DNA from: Bacillus sp. BA3
GTDB lineage: Bacteria; Bacillota; Bacilli; Bacillales; DSM-1321
Direction: 5' to 3'
Length of the DNA: 64,000 nt
NCBI GenBank assembly: GCA_002835675.1
Contig: PIZR01000003.1
Span: 372,001-436,000 of the forward strand
Part shown: positions 1 through 9,227 of the stretch, piece after piece
How positions within the stretch are numbered: position 1 is the first letter of the stretch
How the letters are laid out: every line of letters starts with the position of its first letter
The notes under the pieces: generated by a model
Databases searched by the model: none
Seen by the model: the letters and a program-made list of their open reading frames with translations, nothing else
What the model was told of the DNA's origin: nothing
Position numbers and translations under genes: made by a program

Positions 1-331
1 ACTCGGTCAGACCTGAATCGACATTGTAAGTTAACGCCTCTGCCTTCCAGCCGGAAGCATCATCTTTCCGGTGCCATTGAAATTGAGGGTATTTTCGTTT
101 TAAAGCTGTAACTTCGATTTCAAACTCTTGTTTAGTTGTAATCTCTTTATTTATTTCTCTAGTGAGTACAGACCAATCGCCTATGTCTAAATCTTTATCT
201 TTTTGTAACAGTCCCACCAATTTAACTATATCTGGTTTGCTTTCTGCCACAATCGTACTATTCCCTATTAAAATCACCATCAAACCGAGAAATACTATGT
301 ATGATAACATTTTTTTGTTTAAATTAAACAT
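1..331 (-). CDS. ywmB: YwmB-family protein, N-terminal part (cut by window start)
   Basis: The minus-strand frame opens with ATG at 331, preceded by a GGGGAGGG ribosome site seven bases upstream, and runs off the window edge after about 110 codons. It begins MFNLNKKMLSYIVFLGLMVI, a signal-peptide-like hydrophobic segment, then a charged region ending near VDSGLTE. Position right after ywzB and the sequence style fit YwmB (DUF1779, TATA-box-like fold), a secreted or membrane-tethered Bacillus protein of unknown function. The assignment rests mostly on synteny; the C-terminal part is outside the window. Confidence 0.6.
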   Translation of the reverse strand, partial: MFNLNKKMLSYIVFLGLMVILIGNSTIVAESKPDIVKLVGLLQKDKDLDIGDWSVLTREINKEITTKQEFEIEVTALKRKYPQFQWHRKDDASGWKAEALTYNVDSGLTE

Positions 332-489
332 GTTAAATCCCTCCCCTTTTACACATTCTTTCCATAAGGAGAGAGATCATACTTCGAGTTTTCCGACAAT
401 TGGTGACAACTTCCCCTTATACTGGCAGGAAGCAAAAGCGAATACAAGAGTAGAATCATATTTTGCTATAAGAAAATTCTTACAGCATA

Positions 490-732
490 TCAGTCATTAC
501 TAAACATATACGGAAGTTGATTTGCAAATCCCAGGTAGTCGAGGAAGAAATTACTTACAACTGAACCGATGGCAACCGTTAATAAAATATATAAAACCCT
601 TGCCTTGATGACAGAATTGGATCTTAATATTTTATCAAAATGTAATGCCTGGAGAGCCCACCAGGTAACTGCGATGAAAAACAAGTGTGCAATTATTCCT
701 GTTAAAGCCTGCTGTCCCATTGCTGAAAACAT
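490..732 (-). CDS. ywzB: Small membrane protein YwzB (DUF1146)
   Basis: An 80-residue protein starting MFSAMGQQALTGIIAHLFFI with two or three hydrophobic segments. I chose ATG 732 because AGGAGG lies seven bases upstream; ATG 738 is too close to that site, and the longer open frame to 786 has no ribosome site. It lies downstream of the respiratory operon and upstream of ywmB, as ywzB follows the ATP synthase operon in B. subtilis. The function of the family is unknown; it probably sits in the cytoplasmic membrane. Confidence 0.75.
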   Translation of the reverse strand: MFSAMGQQALTGIIAHLFFIAVTWWALQALHFDKILRSNSVIKARVLYILLTVAIGSVVSNFFLDYLGFANQLPYMFSND

Positions 733-838
733 GTACATACCTCCTAAAAGACACCCGAATTCTATTCTAACACAAAACCCCTTCATATTTGGAATTTAAA
801 AGGAAGAATTGCAAAATATCTTTTTAAAACTGTAAATA

Positions 839-865
839 GAGGCTTGATCCAATGGAACAAGCCTC
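839..865 (-). terminator. Probable terminator of the nuo operon
   Basis: Inverted repeat GAGGCTTG / CAAGCCTC with an 11-base loop starts about 16 bases after the nuoN stop. The following minus-strand sequence is T-rich but interrupted, so termination may be partial. Confidence 0.6.
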
Positions 866-881
866 TGATACAGGCATTATA

Positions 882-2408
882 TCATTTACTTGAAATAAAG
901 TCTGTAAATTCGCCAAATTGATCATGAATAAAATCAAAGGCAATATTGGGCGCCACCCCGAAAAGTATGGTGCCTATTACGCAAATGATCAACACAATGT
1001 AAAGACCCGGACGGATTTTAATGACCTTCTCTGAATGAATCGGTCGGAAAAAGACCTGAACCAATAAGCCGAAATAATACACATAGGATACAATGGTACC
1101 TGCAATCATGATTCCCGCAAGGACAAAATGTCCAGGCTCCGTTATGAATGTTCCAAGAAAAATATTAAGTTTGCCAATGAAACCTGTCGTACCGGGGATT
1201 CCAGCAAGCGACAGGATAAATACGGTGAATGCCATGGCAAGATAAGGTGATTTCCTCCCCATTCCTGCAAGAATGCTAATATCTTCTGACCCACTTTGGC
1301 TGGATAGAAGCTGAATGACTGCGAATATACCGATATTCATTAATACATAAGCCATCAGGTAAAACCAGACAGTATCCAGGAGAAAATATCCCCCGCCCAA
1401 TGTGGCCACCGCTACAAGCAGGTAACCCGCATGGGCGATGCTTGAATAAGCGAATAATCGTTTTAAATTTTGCTGCCTTAACGCAACCACATTTCCAATG
1501 ATGATCGTCAGGCCCGCCAACGAAGCTATATAGATATTATTTTTTTCCAAAAAGTCGAGCGCTCCGAACGTATCACCGGAAGCTGTTAGGAACAATGAGA
1601 GAAAAATGCGCAGGATGATGACGAAACCCGCCATTTTCGAAATTACACTCAAGAAGGCTGCGACCGGTGTCGGTGCTCCCTCGTACACATCCGGCGCCCA
1701 CATATGAAATGGAGCGGCAGCTATCTTGAAGGCTATACCTACAAACACCATGAAGAAAGCGAGGCCCATGATGTATTGCAGCTGTCCGTCCGTCATCGCA
1801 GCCATCGTCCGGCTCATTTCGCCTAGATTGACGGAACCGGTCACTCCATATAAATAGCTCATCCCAAATAAAGTGATCGCTGTGGAAATGCCTCCGTTTA
1901 TTACATACTTCATGGACGCTTCGTTGGACTTCCGATCATGCTTGCGTATTCCGACCAATATATAAGATGAAAGTGAAAGCAGTTCCAGTCCAACGAACAG
2001 CGTTATCAAATCACCGCTTGAGGACATGACCATCGCTCCAAGCAAAGCGGTCAGGAACAGATAATAAAATTCCCCCCGGTGCTCCCGCAGCCCCTCTTGC
2101 GGTTCATATCCTTCAGCCAGAAGGATGATTAAGGCCGCTCCTAATAACAGCAGCAGCTTAAAAGCTTTTGCAAATGAATCCAAACGAAACGTATCGGATA
2201 AGATACTGACTGTCTCAAAGGATAGCAGGCTAATCAGTGACAAACATGCCAAAATGATTCCGGTTAGCGCGAGCCATGCCAGTTTTCTCCGATTAAAGTG
2301 CTTTGGCCAGAATAAATCCAATATCGAAAGAATCATGGTTGTTCCAAGGATGATGAATTCTGGCATCATCGCTCCCCAATCATAAGAAAGCATCGTGTTC
2401 CAATCCAT
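882..2408 (-). CDS. nuoN: NADH-quinone oxidoreductase subunit N
   Basis: A 508-residue polytopic membrane protein of the antiporter-like complex I family, with about 14 hydrophobic segments. The proton-channel helix with FKIAAAPFHMWAPDVYEGAP (near residues 220-245) is typical of NuoN and contains the conserved Lys. It pumps protons as part of the membrane arm. It is the last gene of the nuo operon, three bases after the nuoM stop, and is followed by a hairpin terminator. Length is as expected for Bacillaceae NuoN. Confidence 0.95.
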   Translation of the reverse strand: MDWNTMLSYDWGAMMPEFIILGTTMILSILDLFWPKHFNRRKLAWLALTGIILACLSLISLLSFETVSILSDTFRLDSFAKAFKLLLLLGAALIILLAEGYEPQEGLREHRGEFYYLFLTALLGAMVMSSSGDLITLFVGLELLSLSSYILVGIRKHDRKSNEASMKYVINGGISTAITLFGMSYLYGVTGSVNLGEMSRTMAAMTDGQLQYIMGLAFFMVFVGIAFKIAAAPFHMWAPDVYEGAPTPVAAFLSVISKMAGFVIILRIFLSLFLTASGDTFGALDFLEKNNIYIASLAGLTIIIGNVVALRQQNLKRLFAYSSIAHAGYLLVAVATLGGGYFLLDTVWFYLMAYVLMNIGIFAVIQLLSSQSGSEDISILAGMGRKSPYLAMAFTVFILSLAGIPGTTGFIGKLNIFLGTFITEPGHFVLAGIMIAGTIVSYVYYFGLLVQVFFRPIHSEKVIKIRPGLYIVLIICVIGTILFGVAPNIAFDFIHDQFGEFTDFISSK

Positions 2409-2411
2409 CCT

Positions 2412-3935
2412 TCATCGCCCCCCTAGAGCAAGCATCATGGCTTCAATCGTTCCTTGAAGAGGCCCGCCTAACAAATTTGGGTATACCCCAACAGATATTA
2501 TCAAAGCGAGAAGAACCAATGCAGGAAAAAACTCCCAGCTCCTTAGGTCCCATTTCTCTTTTTCTATCAAGCTATCATTTTTCCCGAAAGTCATCTGCAT
2601 GACCGCCCTCAATACATAAACAGCGGTTAAAACCAGCCCGATCACCCCAATTGCCGCAAGCAACGGCTGACTCTTGAATAAGCCAAGAAATACCATGAAT
2701 TCACTGATGAAGCCCGACATGCCAGGCAAACCGAGTGAAGCCATCCCGCAAGCTAACATAAACCCTGAAAAAATCGGCATCGACTTGGCCAGCCCCCCAA
2801 GCTTAGGAAGCATCGTGGTTCCCGTACGCTCATACAACACTCCCACCAAGAAAAACAACAAAGCAGCAATTAGCCCGTGTGAGATGACTTGAAAAATAGC
2901 TCCCTGAATGCCCGCTTCATTCAAGGCTCCCAGCCCCATCATGACGATACCCATATGTGAGATTGATGAGTAGGCTAAAACGAGCTTGAAATCCGTTTGT
3001 ATCAAAGCTAGAAATGCACCATATAAAAAACTGAGGACCCCAAATAGGACAATGGTAAAGGCCAAGCTTTTATATTGTTCAGGAAATATCCCCATTCCAA
3101 ACCGGATGATTCCGTACGCCCCTATTTTCAATAGGACACCCGCATGTATCATGACTATGGATGGAGGTGCTTCTGCATGGACCCGCACCATCCAGCTGTG
3201 AAAGGGAAAGACGGGCAGCTTTATCGCAAATGCTACGAGAAAGGCGAGACATAAACCATATTTCATCGAACCGGATATTGGTGCAAAAAGTGAAACACCG
3301 CCCATTGTCATCATCTGTGTCAATGCTGCAATGTTGGTCGTACCCGTCCTGGCAAACAAAATCAAAATAGCCACTAATAAAACAGCTGAACCAATGCCAT
3401 TATAAATCAGAAAACTATAAGAAGCTTTCTCCCTCTCCAGGAAGCCCCATCTGCCAATTAAAAAGAAAGCAGGAATCAAAGTCATTTCAAAAAAGATGAA
3501 AAAAAGGATTAAATTTTCTGCGGTGAAGACACCGAGCATCCCAATCTCCAGGATCAAAAATAACAAATAATACCCTTTCCATTCCTTTTTTATATAAATG
3601 GATGCGATTGCGGCCAGTGTTGAAATGATTGTTGTCAGTAATATGAAGATGAGACTTAATCCATCCAGCCCCAACTCAAAGTCAACCGTGAAGAGCTTGG
3701 GATCATACATCTCCAAATTCCCAAACCTGATCCAATTCAACTTAATGTCAAATAAGGATAGGGCCACACCCGAATAATATTGGCCGCATAGAAAGAACGA
3801 TAGGAAAAGAGGAGGCAGTGTTCCGAAAAAGCCAAATTGTTTAATCGTCCTTCCCTCATTTTTCGGCATGAGGGCAACCATCACTATGCCCAGCAGCGGT
3901 GAAAACACTAAAAGCGAGAGCAAATAGACATTCAT
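2412..3935 (-). CDS. nuoM: NADH-quinone oxidoreductase subunit M
   Basis: A 507-residue antiporter-like membrane subunit. Segments such as AFAIKLPVFPFHSWMVRVHA (near residue 235) and the conserved Glu in the fifth hydrophobic helix region mark NuoM of the proton-pumping membrane arm. The start codon overlaps the nuoL stop (ATGA type), pointing to translational coupling. No truncation or frame break seen. Confidence 0.95.
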   Translation of the reverse strand: MNVYLLSLLVFSPLLGIVMVALMPKNEGRTIKQFGFFGTLPPLFLSFFLCGQYYSGVALSLFDIKLNWIRFGNLEMYDPKLFTVDFELGLDGLSLIFILLTTIISTLAAIASIYIKKEWKGYYLLFLILEIGMLGVFTAENLILFFIFFEMTLIPAFFLIGRWGFLEREKASYSFLIYNGIGSAVLLVAILILFARTGTTNIAALTQMMTMGGVSLFAPISGSMKYGLCLAFLVAFAIKLPVFPFHSWMVRVHAEAPPSIVMIHAGVLLKIGAYGIIRFGMGIFPEQYKSLAFTIVLFGVLSFLYGAFLALIQTDFKLVLAYSSISHMGIVMMGLGALNEAGIQGAIFQVISHGLIAALLFFLVGVLYERTGTTMLPKLGGLAKSMPIFSGFMLACGMASLGLPGMSGFISEFMVFLGLFKSQPLLAAIGVIGLVLTAVYVLRAVMQMTFGKNDSLIEKEKWDLRSWEFFPALVLLALIISVGVYPNLLGGPLQGTIEAMMLALGGR

Positions 3936-5803
3936 CTTAGATACCCCCCAGTTACTGCAAAAATCACCAACAGTACCGCAAGTCCCAGAAAGGCTATCAT
4001 GCCATATTGCTGTACCTGTCCTGTTTGCAGTTTAGACCCTATTTTTCCTAATCCTTCTATCGAACTTGTTACAGTGGAAACCAGGCCGCCGACAATGAAC
4101 CTTTCCATATAAGATAGGAATATACTAAAGCCCTTGACTGCATAGCCTGCAGTGTAATAGTAAATCTCATCAATATAATACTTATTTTCCAAAACCCGAT
4201 ATACCCCGGAGTTTTCTTTGACAAGCCAGTCCCGAGGTAACTTCTTTTTAGCGTATATCATATAAGCAAGGTATATCCCGGCCAGCGATACAAGCACGGC
4301 CAGCAACATTATCCAAACGGGTCCCTCACTATGGCTGGCGCCTAGAGCAGCTTCATTTCCCTCCACAAGCCACTCCCCAAGGAAAGTTCCAAACCACGGT
4401 GTTTGGATATACCCGCCGATTACAGCAAGCAAAGCCAATGCGAGCATGGGAATTAGCATGATGGAAGGTGATTCCTTGACCTGTTTTACTTGACTGCGCG
4501 AATCGCCTGCAAACATCATGAAAAACAGCCGGAACATATAAAAAGCAGTTAAAAAGGAGGTAACCACCGCTAGACCAAACAATATATAACTACCATTCTC
4601 CCAGGCTGCCATTAGAATTTCATCTTTACTGAAAAAACCTGAGAGTAACGGAAACCCCGATATCGCCAACGTGCCAGTCAAGAACAGCGGCCCAGTCCAA
4701 TTCAACTTACCCCATAGGCCGCCCATCTTTTCCATATCCTGTGTATGTATAGCGTGAATAACACTGCCTGCTGCCAAAAACAGCAATGCTTTAAAAAAGG
4801 CATGGGTCATTAAATGGAACACCCCGGCCACATATCCCGAAGTACCCAAAGCAAGCATCATAAAGCCAAGCTGAGAGATTGTCGAATATGCCAATACACG
4901 CTTAACATCCTTTTGCACGATGGCAATGCTTGCGGCGAATATGGCTGTAATTCCACCTGTTATCGCTACGACCTGCATCGCAGCAAAACTTGCCATGAAT
5001 AGCGGAAACATGGCCACCACCAGGTAAACCCCTGCAGCAACCATGGTTGCTGCGTGTATCAATGCGGAAACCGGAGTCGGTCCTTCCATTGCATCCGGAA
5101 GCCACGTGTGAAGAGGAAATTGCCCAGACTTCCCAACCGCTCCGATAAAAATCAAAATAGCGATTAAAGTCAGTTTTTCGCTTGATATCATGCCCGATTG
5201 AACGGCTTGAAAGATCTCTCCATATTCAAAGCTGCCTGTTTCCCAGAATAGCAGAATGATGCCGATTAAGAGCCCTACATCCCCAATCCTGGTCATGATG
5301 AATGCCTTCTTCGCTGCAGCCTTAGCTTCATGTTTATAAAAGTAAAACCCAATGAGCAGGAAAGAACCCACCCCGACCAATTCCCAGAAGATATAAAGTT
5401 GTAATAAATTGGGTGCCATGACAAGTCCAAGCATGGCAAAGGTGAAGAAGCCCAGATAAGCATAAAAAATGGAGAATCGCACTTCACCCTTCATATACCC
5501 CTTCGAATATATCTGGACAAGCAGGCTGACAAGGGAAACGACCACAAGCATCAAGGCATTAAGCTGATTGATTTCGAATCCAGCTGAAAGTTGCGTCCCC
5601 CCGAAGGAAAGCCAATCTATCGATATATTATAAGTAGGTTCTTTAAATCGTTCCATCAGGACGAGCAACGATAAAACAAACGAAGCCAATGTACATATTA
5701 TTCCTATAAATGCCCCTCGTTCCCGCAACCGCCCGCCTGATAGAAGCAGAACCAGAAACGTGACGAGTGGAAAGACCGGTATGAGCCATGCGTACTCCAT
5801 CAT
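3932..5803 (-). CDS. nuoL: NADH-quinone oxidoreductase subunit L
   Basis: A 623-residue membrane protein, the distal antiporter-like subunit with the long lateral helix at the C-terminus. The signature GAVGKSGQFPLHTWLPDAME (near residue 220) holds the channel Lys and the conserved His. Two adjacent ATG codons open the gene; either could be used. The gene overlaps nuoM by four bases and follows nuoK after 34 bases. Confidence 0.96.
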   Translation of the reverse strand: MMEYAWLIPVFPLVTFLVLLLSGGRLRERGAFIGIICTLASFVLSLLVLMERFKEPTYNISIDWLSFGGTQLSAGFEINQLNALMLVVVSLVSLLVQIYSKGYMKGEVRFSIFYAYLGFFTFAMLGLVMAPNLLQLYIFWELVGVGSFLLIGFYFYKHEAKAAAKKAFIMTRIGDVGLLIGIILLFWETGSFEYGEIFQAVQSGMISSEKLTLIAILIFIGAVGKSGQFPLHTWLPDAMEGPTPVSALIHAATMVAAGVYLVVAMFPLFMASFAAMQVVAITGGITAIFAASIAIVQKDVKRVLAYSTISQLGFMMLALGTSGYVAGVFHLMTHAFFKALLFLAAGSVIHAIHTQDMEKMGGLWGKLNWTGPLFLTGTLAISGFPLLSGFFSKDEILMAAWENGSYILFGLAVVTSFLTAFYMFRLFFMMFAGDSRSQVKQVKESPSIMLIPMLALALLAVIGGYIQTPWFGTFLGEWLVEGNEAALGASHSEGPVWIMLLAVLVSLAGIYLAYMIYAKKKLPRDWLVKENSGVYRVLENKYYIDEIYYYTAGYAVKGFSIFLSYMERFIVGGLVSTVTSSIEGLGKIGSKLQTGQVQQYGMIAFLGLAVLLVIFAVTGGYLR

Positions 5804-5837
5804 CGTATCAAATCCCCTTCTTCATTTATATAAACCT

Positions 5838-6152
5838 TCAATTCTTCATAATTTCCATTTCATCGACATTGACCGTCTTCCGATTGCGATAAAGGGACAT
5901 TAGTATAGCCAGCCCTACAGCCGCCTCGGCCGCAGCGATCGTAATCGTGAATAAGGAAAAAACTTGACCCGTAATGGATGGTGTTACCCCCAATTTACTG
6001 AAGGCAACTAAATTGATATTTGCAGCGTTCAGCATCAGCTCGATTGAAATCAAAACAATGACCGCATTTCTTTTCGTCAAGGCACCATACAGCCCTATAC
6101 AAAATAAAACGAGTGCCAATACAAGGTAAGCCGACAAGGGAACTCCCGTCAT
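5838..6152 (-). CDS. nuoK: NADH-quinone oxidoreductase subunit K
   Basis: A 104-residue protein with three transmembrane helices. The motif [20 protein letters not shown] carries the conserved membrane Glu of NuoK, and a second Glu lies in [11 protein letters not shown]. The start overlaps the nuoJ stop by four bases. Length is normal for the family. Confidence 0.95.
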   Translation of the reverse strand: MTGVPLSAYLVLALVLFCIGLYGALTKRNAVIVLISIELMLNAANINLVAFSKLGVTPSITGQVFSLFTITIAAAEAAVGLAILMSLYRNRKTVNVDEMEIMKN

Positions 6153-6667
6153 GATCGATCTCCCTCCTCATCATCTTTTTTAGCCAATACGATGGCACCG
6201 ACTAAAGCAACAAGCAGGAGTACCGACATCACTTCAAATGGAATTACATATTTTGAAAAAAGTTCGATTCCTATTTGCTTTGTATTTTCCTCATGCAAGG
6301 CCGTTGGCTGTACAGGTATATCAAGATTATAAATCCCCAGATACACCGCCACGGCAAATCCAGCAATCGCCGCCAGCAAGGAGAAATTCCCCCAGCCCCC
6401 TTTAGCGGGTGCATCATTTTCTTGGTGTTTTGTCAGCATAATCCCGAATAGCATCACGATCGTAATAGCCCCTGAATAAATAAGGATTTGAACAATGGCG
6501 ACAAACTCGGCCGAAAGCAACATATAAATGCCTGCAATGCCCAAGAAAGTAAAAACAAGTGCAATTACCATGTGCACCACTTTTGTTAAGGTAATCAGCA
6601 GCACCCCGCCTACTATCGAGACGAGTGCCAAACCAATGAAGGCAATTAATTCACCCGACAAACTCAT
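6149..6667 (-). CDS. nuoJ: NADH-quinone oxidoreductase subunit J
   Basis: A 172-residue membrane protein with about five helices. The segment [20 protein letters not shown] is the family hallmark around the pi-bulge helix of NuoJ. It is translationally coupled on both sides (four-base overlaps with nuoI and nuoK). It forms part of the E-channel of complex I. Confidence 0.94.
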   Translation of the reverse strand: MSLSGELIAFIGLALVSIVGGVLLITLTKVVHMVIALVFTFLGIAGIYMLLSAEFVAIVQILIYSGAITIVMLFGIMLTKHQENDAPAKGGWGNFSLLAAIAGFAVAVYLGIYNLDIPVQPTALHEENTKQIGIELFSKYVIPFEVMSVLLLVALVGAIVLAKKDDEEGDRS

Positions 6668-7083
6668 ACTTTATTCACCTTCCGGACATTTTCATCATTT
6701 TCATCCAGCCACTCCAGATTTTTAAATAGATGATCACGGCTATATTCGGCCAGCTCGAATTGATTCGTCATCACGATTGCTTCTGTAGGGCAGACCTCCG
6801 TACATAAATCACATAAAATGCAAATCTCGAAATTGATGTCATACGTATCGATGATTTTCCCTTTTTTCGACGGGTCCGGATGCTTCTTACCTGTTAATTG
6901 AATACAATCCGTTGGGCAAATCGTCACGCACTGATTGCATACAATACATTTTTCAGGATAGAATTTCTGGATTCCGCGGAATCGGTCAGGAAGTGGAAGC
7001 GGCTCATTCGGGTAGTCATAGGTCACTTTTTTCCTCGTCAAGTTCTTTAATGTATAGGTTAAACCTTTTGCTAAACCAAGCAT
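6664..7083 (-). CDS. nuoI: NADH-quinone oxidoreductase subunit I (two 4Fe-4S clusters)
   Basis: A 139-residue ferredoxin-like peripheral subunit. Two CxxCxxCxxxCP motifs are visible, CIVCNQCVTICP and CILCDLCTEVCP, binding clusters N6a and N6b that pass electrons to NuoB. It lies between nuoH and nuoJ with a four-base overlap to nuoJ. Because no NADH module is encoded here, these are the most upstream Fe-S clusters encoded in the operon. Confidence 0.95.
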   Translation of the reverse strand: MLGLAKGLTYTLKNLTRKKVTYDYPNEPLPLPDRFRGIQKFYPEKCIVCNQCVTICPTDCIQLTGKKHPDPSKKGKIIDTYDINFEICILCDLCTEVCPTEAIVMTNQFELAEYSRDHLFKNLEWLDENDENVRKVNKV

Positions 7084-7116
7084 ATAAATCCCTCGCTTTC
7101 CGACCAGCTTAAGTTT

Positions 7117-8124
7117 CTAAAAAAGGTTAATCAATTCTTTTATAAGTGCCGTCAAAAATATATTAGCCAATGCGACCGGAAGCAGCACCTTCCATCCGAA
7201 TTCCATCAATTGATCGGCCCTTATACGAGGAAAGGTTACACGAATCCAGACCAATACATAGAATACGGCACTGAACTTCAGACCGAACCAGATGGCAGCC
7301 GGAATAAAATCCAAAAACGGAATAGAATTCCATCCCCCTAAAAATAATACAGTGGTTAGCGTTGCCATTGCAAACATATACACATATTCAGATAACATAA
7401 AGAAGGCCCAGCGAAATCCAGAGTATTCAACATGATAGCCTGCAACAAGTTCGGATTCCGCTTCCGGAAGGTCAAAAGGAACCCTGTTCAACTCGGCAAC
7501 CGATGCAATGAAAAACACGATGAACGCAATCGGCTGAAGAAAAATGAACCAAACCCTTTCCTGGGCTGCAACTATATCATTCAAGTTTAAACTGCCTGTT
7601 AGGAGGACAATTCCCACTAGTGACATCACCAATGGGATTTCATAAGATATCATTTGCGCGGCTGCCCTCATCCCGCCAATCAAAGAATATTTATTATTGG
7701 ATGCCCAACCCGCAGTGACGATGCCGATGGTCGATATGCCGGAAATCGCCATATAATAAAGCAGTCCGACACCTATATCCGCAAATTGGAAGGCATCGGT
7801 GAACGGCAAGGTGGCAAGGACCATGAAAGCAGGAGCAAAAGCAATTACCGGAGCTAAAATATATAACGGTGTATCAGCTTTTTTGGGTATCGTATCTTCC
7901 TTGATCAGAAGTTTCAAAACATCGGCAACGGTCTGCAAGAGACCCCATTTCCCCCCAATTTGGTTTGGGCCGACACGCATCTGCATGAATCCCATGATTT
8001 TTCGCTCTGAAAGGATTCCATAGGTTACAAACCCTAATACGACGAACAGGAGCAGGACTGCCAAACCAAAAAAAATGCCAAAATTCAGCAGGCTTGGAGC
8101 GGAGTGGAGAAGGTCCTTGATCAT
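7117..8124 (-). CDS. nuoH: NADH-quinone oxidoreductase subunit H
   Basis: A 335-residue membrane subunit that forms the quinone-binding pocket. Typical segments are ERKIMGFMQMRVGPNQIGGK near residue 40 and ELNRVPFDLPEAESELVAGY near residue 210, the latter with the conserved acidic loop. The start lies directly after the nuoD stop. Length matches Bacillus NuoH. Confidence 0.96.
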   Translation of the reverse strand: MIKDLLHSAPSLLNFGIFFGLAVLLLFVVLGFVTYGILSERKIMGFMQMRVGPNQIGGKWGLLQTVADVLKLLIKEDTIPKKADTPLYILAPVIAFAPAFMVLATLPFTDAFQFADIGVGLLYYMAISGISTIGIVTAGWASNNKYSLIGGMRAAAQMISYEIPLVMSLVGIVLLTGSLNLNDIVAAQERVWFIFLQPIAFIVFFIASVAELNRVPFDLPEAESELVAGYHVEYSGFRWAFFMLSEYVYMFAMATLTTVLFLGGWNSIPFLDFIPAAIWFGLKFSAVFYVLVWIRVTFPRIRADQLMEFGWKVLLPVALANIFLTALIKELINLF

Positions 8125-9222
8125 TTATCCATCCACCTCCCCTAAAACGATATCGATTGCACCTAATATCGTTATCAAGTTCGCCATATTTTCCCCTTCC
8201 AATAATTTCGGAAGAATTTGCAGATTATAAAATGAAGGTCTGCGAAATTTCAAACGGTATGGCTCCTTTTTCCCTTCACTCGCGATATAACAGCCTATTT
8301 CCCCTCTTGGCGATTCAATTCTGACAAATGCTTCACCCTTAGGAACCTTTATTATTTTAGGGACCTTAGCGAGGATAGGCCCTTCTGGAAATTGCTCAAC
8401 CGCCTGCTCGATGATTTTCAGTGATTCCTCGATTTCTTCCATTCTACAGTGATAGCGAGAAAAGGCATCACCCTCTTCCCTTGTAGGAACATCAAATGTG
8501 AACCTGTCGTAAATGGAATATGGCTCATTTTTTCGTAAATCCCATTTCACACCTGTACATCTTAAGTTGGCACCGCTAAGCGAATACTGCAGGGCTTCTT
8601 CCTTCGTATAGATGCCCACCCCCTTAACCCGATTAACAAAGATTTCATTCCCTGTCACAAGCTCATGGTAACCGGCAAGCTGCTCCCTCATATAAGGGAC
8701 AAACTCGGCAACCTTCGCAATCCAGTCTTCAGGAGCATCCCATTTCACGCCTCCAACACGCATATAATTGAATGTAAGGCGTGCCCCTGACAATTCAGTC
8801 AATAAATTAACGATCATTTCACGTTCTCGAAAGGCGTATAGGAAAGGGCTCGTCGCACCTATATCCAGCAAGTATGTACCCCACCAGACAAGGTGGCTTG
8901 CAACTCTGCCCAATTCCATTGCGATAACCCGCAAATATTCTGCCCTTTCGGGGATCTCCACCCCCATCATTGTCTCAACAGCATGGCAAAGCACATAATT
9001 ATTTGTCATTGCCGCTAGATAATCGAGCCGATCGGTATATGGGATTATTTGTGTATATTGCAGATTTTCCGCTAATTTTTCCGTACCGCGATGCAGATAC
9101 CCAATAACAGGTGTAGCCTCTTTTATAATTTCACCGTCAATCTTGATGACAAGCCGAAAAACACCATGTGTACTCGGATGCTGCGGCCCGACATTGAGAA
9201 GCATTTCTTCCGTCCTTAACAT
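8125..9222 (-). CDS. nuoD: NADH-quinone oxidoreductase subunit D (49-kDa type)
   Basis: A 365-residue soluble subunit that starts LNVGPQHPSTHGVFRLV, with the quinone-site His in QHPSTHG, and ends with the family C-terminus ILGAIDIVLGEVDG. It shapes the quinone-reduction site together with NuoB. The gene follows nuoC by five bases. NuoC and NuoD are separate here, not fused. Confidence 0.96.
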   Translation of the reverse strand: MLRTEEMLLNVGPQHPSTHGVFRLVIKIDGEIIKEATPVIGYLHRGTEKLAENLQYTQIIPYTDRLDYLAAMTNNYVLCHAVETMMGVEIPERAEYLRVIAMELGRVASHLVWWGTYLLDIGATSPFLYAFREREMIVNLLTELSGARLTFNYMRVGGVKWDAPEDWIAKVAEFVPYMREQLAGYHELVTGNEIFVNRVKGVGIYTKEEALQYSLSGANLRCTGVKWDLRKNEPYSIYDRFTFDVPTREEGDAFSRYHCRMEEIEESLKIIEQAVEQFPEGPILAKVPKIIKVPKGEAFVRIESPRGEIGCYIASEGKKEPYRLKFRRPSFYNLQILPKLLEGENMANLITILGAIDIVLGEVDG

Positions 9223-9227
9223 TGGGC

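Noticed and set aside
162..503. 113-codon plus-strand frame near the window start
   Set aside because: Runs opposite ywmB, which has a good ribosome site and signal peptide on the minus strand.
569..799. 76-codon plus-strand frame opposite ywzB
   Set aside because: Shadow of ywzB; no ribosome site.
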